Source: Blastococcus xanthinilyticus (lineage in GTDB: Bacteria; Actinomycetota; Actinomycetes; Mycobacteriales; Geodermatophilaceae). Taken from it: a DNA stretch of 64,000 bases. Below are positions 61,913-64,000 of the stretch, one piece after another; position 1 is the first letter of the stretch, and each line of letters starts with the position of its first letter. Where the stretch lies: contig NZ_VNHW01000003.1 in assembly GCF_008124835.1 (NCBI RefSeq), positions 62,001 to 126,000 on the forward strand, given 5' to 3'. The translations under genes and the position numbers were made by a program. The notes beneath the pieces are model-generated. The model was not told where the DNA came from and made no database searches. It worked only from the letters and a program-made list of their open reading frames with translations.

Positions 61913-62782
61913 ATGGCGGAGACCCCGGTGCCGGCTGGGCGCGGCAGCACGGCGTTCGTCCTGGGCGGCGGGGGAGTGCTCGGCGCGGCCGAGGTGGGGA
62001 TGCTCCAGGCGCTGCTCGAGCGCGGCATCCGCCCCGACCTGGTCGTCGGGACGTCGGTGGGCGCCATCAACGGCGCCGTCGTCGCCGCCGATCCCACGCC
62101 GGACGCGGTGGACCGGCTGCGCGTGGTCTGGGGGGACCTCGCCTCGCAGCGGGTGTTCGCGGGGTCCGTGCTGCGGCGGATGAGCACGCTGGTGCGCACC
62201 CGCACCCACCTGCACGCGCGGGAGCCGCTGCGCGAGCTGCTGCTGGCCCACCTGCCGGTCCGGACTTTCGCCGAGCTGGCCGTGCCCTTCCAGTGCGTGG
62301 CGGCCAGCATCGAGCGGGCCGCCGAGCGGTGGTTCAGCGACGGCGCGCTGGTCGATGCGGTGCTCGCCTCCTGCGCCGTCCCCGGTCTGCTGCCGCCGGT
62401 GGAGCTCGCCGGCGAGCACTACGTCGACGGCGGGCTGGTGCACAGCATCCCGGTCGGCCGGGCGGTCGCGCTGGGTGCCGGGACGATCTACGTGCTGCAC
62501 GTCGGGCGGATCGACCGCCCGCTGCGGCCACCGGCGCAGCCGTGGGAGGTCGCCCTGGTCGCCTTCGAGATCGCCCGCCGGCACCGGTTCGCCGCCGACC
62601 TCGCGGCGCTGCCCGCCGACGTGACGGTGCACGTGCTACCCGCCGGGGACGCGGAGCCGCCGGGCACGGGCAACCTCCGCTACCGCGACTTCTCCGGGGC
62701 CCCCGAGAGGATCGAGCGGGCGTACGTCGCGGCCCGCCGCCACCTGGACGGGATCGCCGCCCCGGGAAGCACGGGCGCCTGA
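61913..62782 (+). CDS. Patatin-like phospholipase, second copy
   Basis: A 289-residue patatin-fold protein. The oxyanion loop is FVLGGGGVLGAAEVGMLQAL, the nucleophile elbow VVGTSVGAINGAVVAADP (GTSVG), and the catalytic Asp YVDGGLVHSIPVGRA (DGG). Shared with the copy at 35366 only at motif level. It should deacylate lipids. It starts 73 bp after tetR and ends 1 bp before the acyltransferase GTG, so the last two are an operon: one could remove an acyl chain and the other add one. Confidence 0.9.
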   Translation: MAETPVPAGRGSTAFVLGGGGVLGAAEVGMLQALLERGIRPDLVVGTSVGAINGAVVAADPTPDAVDRLRVVWGDLASQRVFAGSVLRRMSTLVRTRTHLHAREPLRELLLAHLPVRTFAELAVPFQCVAASIERAAERWFSDGALVDAVLASCAVPGLLPPVELAGEHYVDGGLVHSIPVGRAVALGAGTIYVLHVGRIDRPLRPPAQPWEVALVAFEIARRHRFAADLAALPADVTVHVLPAGDAEPPGTGNLRYRDFSGAPERIERAYVAARRHLDGIAAPGSTGA

Positions 62783-62783
62783 C

Positions 62784-63830
62784 GTGCTGCCCCCGCGCCG
62801 GGTCCGCCGGCTGACCGGTCCGCTCCTCCTCGGTGTCCTGCTGGGCTCGGTGGTGCTGCTGCCCGCCCTGGTGCTGGTCGCGGCGGTCGCCTCGGCGTTC
62901 CTGCCCGGTCGCTGGCGGGCCCTCCGGCTGCTCTGCTTCGCCCTCGTCTACCTGGCCCTGGAGGTGGCCGGGCAGGTCGCGGCGGCGGTGCTCTGGGTGC
63001 TCGGCGGCTTCGGCCGCCGAGCGGACGGCCCGACGTCCCGGGCGGCCCACTACACCGTGCTGCGCCTACTGCTCGACGTGCTCATGCGGGTGGCGCAGCG
63101 GCTGTTCGCCCTGCGGCTGGTCACCGACGGGGCGTCCTGGTCGCCGCTGGACGACGGGCTGCCCGGCTCGACCAACGCCATGGTGGTGCTCTCCCGGCAC
63201 GCCGGCCCGGGGGACTCGCTCCTCCTCGTGCACACGCTGATGAGCCGGGACCACCTGCGCCGGCCGCGGATCGTGCTCAAGGACGTCCTGCAGCTGGACC
63301 CGCTGATCGACGTCTACCTCAACCGGCTGCCCAACCACTTCGTGGCGGCGGGCCCCGGGGCGGGGCGCAGCTCCGTCGCCGCGATCACCGACCTCGCCTC
63401 CGACCTGGGCGAGGAGGACGCGCTGCTGATCTTCCCGGAGGGCGCGAACTTCACCGCACGGCGCCGGGTCCGGGCCATCCAGCGGCTCCGCGAGCGCGGT
63501 CTGCTCGGGGCGATGCGCCGGGCGCAGGCGATGCGGCACGTGCTGCCGCCCCGTCCCGCGGGCGTCACGGCCGCGCTCCGCGCGGCACCGCACGCCGACG
63601 TCGTCTTCGTCGCGCACACCGGGCTGGAGCACCTGAGCACGGTGCGCGACGTCTGGCGGGCCCTGCCGATGGACAAGACCCTGCACCTGCGCTGGTGGTT
63701 CGTCCCGGCCGCCGAGGTGCCGCGCGGGGAGGCCGAGCAGACCGACTGGCTCTACGGCTGGTGGGCGACCATCGACGACTGGATCGAGGCGACGCGCGCC
63801 GGGGACCCGGCGCGCCCCGGGAGCCCCTGA
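62784..63830 (+). CDS. Membrane acyltransferase (1-acylglycerol-3-phosphate acyltransferase-like)
   Basis: A 348-residue protein. Two or three N-terminal membrane helices (LLLGVLLGSVVLLPALVLVA, LLCFALVYLALEVAGQVAAA) precede a PlsC-type domain with the HX4D motif VLSRHAGPGDSLLLVHTL, and the conserved block LLIFPEGANFTARRR (FPEG). VFVAHTGLEHLSTVRD and WWFVPAAEVPR follow as in the LPLAT family. It transfers acyl groups to a lyso-lipid. It begins 1 bp after the patatin stop, implying coupled translation and a joint lipid-remodelling role. Confidence 0.87.
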   Translation: MLPPRRVRRLTGPLLLGVLLGSVVLLPALVLVAAVASAFLPGRWRALRLLCFALVYLALEVAGQVAAAVLWVLGGFGRRADGPTSRAAHYTVLRLLLDVLMRVAQRLFALRLVTDGASWSPLDDGLPGSTNAMVVLSRHAGPGDSLLLVHTLMSRDHLRRPRIVLKDVLQLDPLIDVYLNRLPNHFVAAGPGAGRSSVAAITDLASDLGEEDALLIFPEGANFTARRRVRAIQRLRERGLLGAMRRAQAMRHVLPPRPAGVTAALRAAPHADVVFVAHTGLEHLSTVRDVWRALPMDKTLHLRWWFVPAAEVPRGEAEQTDWLYGWWATIDDWIEATRAGDPARPGSP

Positions 63831-63977
63831 CCCCACCCGGCCCGGGACGCCTGTGGCGGGTGGGACGAGCGGACGGCCGGGACCGGTTCCGGTGGACTTC
63901 ACGGCTCCGCGGACGAAACAGGAGACGGGGTCGGCGTGGCCCCGTTCGGTCGGACCCGACCTATCGAGGAGTGCTGC

Positions 63978-64000
63978 ATGGCGCCGAGCTCGTCCGCCCC
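63978..64000 (+). CDS. Start of a gene cut by the window end
   Basis: GAGGAG lies 7 nt before an ATG at 63978, after which MAPSSSAP is readable before the window ends. The 147-bp gap upstream contains nothing else recognised. The product cannot be assigned. Confidence 0.5.

Overview
The window is a very GC-rich chromosomal stretch of an actinobacterium. A WhiB2-type regulator, a Spo0M homologue, a PASTA-type Ser/Thr kinase, a DUF222/HNH (13E12-type) gene with a LexA box and a c-di-AMP riboswitch all fit Actinobacteria. A UGSC-family selenoprotein gene whose selenocysteine position is a UAG (not UGA) codon points to Geodermatophilaceae (Geodermatophilus/Blastococcus group), where UAG-type selenocysteine has been described. 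No rRNA, tRNA, CRISPR array, insertion sequence or replication origin was recognised.

Layout. 1-9 kb: a gene tail, a DNA-polymerase-I-like protein, a c-di-AMP riboswitch in front of an exported M15-like wall protein, a STAS protein, a PASTA Ser/Thr kinase, SelO, an acyl-CoA thioesterase and WhiB. 9-15 kb: a Suv3-like RNA helicase with a zinc ribbon, a TetR-MmpL operon with two tandem operators, and Spo0M. 15-26 kb is catabolic: a five-gene minus-strand ring-cleavage operon (cyclase family, FAD monooxygenase, extradiol dioxygenase, FAA hydrolase, alpha/beta hydrolase) divergent from LysR and an MFS carrier, then the tryptophan-to-anthranilate genes kynA-kynU with a divergent HGGFW-type formamidase. 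26-31 kb: polysaccharide deacetylase, TSUP permease, a lower-GC orphan gene beside a phosphotriesterase remnant, and gamma-glutamyltransferase. 31-44 kb: a secreted hydrolase, a fused HATPase/receptor/PP2C phosphatase, stress protein, patatin, YihY protein, a LexA-boxed HNH gene, a siderophore-interacting protein and a thioesterase flanking an iron-box-like palindrome, and phosphofructokinase.

42.6-44.6 kb is the most notable locus: a thioredoxin-like/UGSC-associated protein translationally coupled (GTGA) to a UGSC selenoprotein gene. Codon 92 of that gene is TAG, the family motif GSCTSC follows in frame, and a stem-loop resembling the E. coli fdhF SECIS starts 11 nt after the TAG. UAG also serves as an ordinary terminator for other genes here, so recoding would be context-dependent.

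44.6-64 kb is mixed housekeeping and accessory content: DUF2252, a DivIVA-like coiled coil, SerA, a degenerate HD protein, an MDR dehydrogenase, an AhpD-like protein, a P450, small membrane proteins, a CPBP protease, a second YihY protein, an HpaI-type aldolase, an alditol-oxidase-like flavoprotein, a 26-residue basic peptide gene, a SNF2 helicase, an SMP-30 remnant, TetR, a second patatin and an acyltransferase. Strong GC hairpins mark many transcript ends. All family assignments are by reading motifs; no database search was possible.
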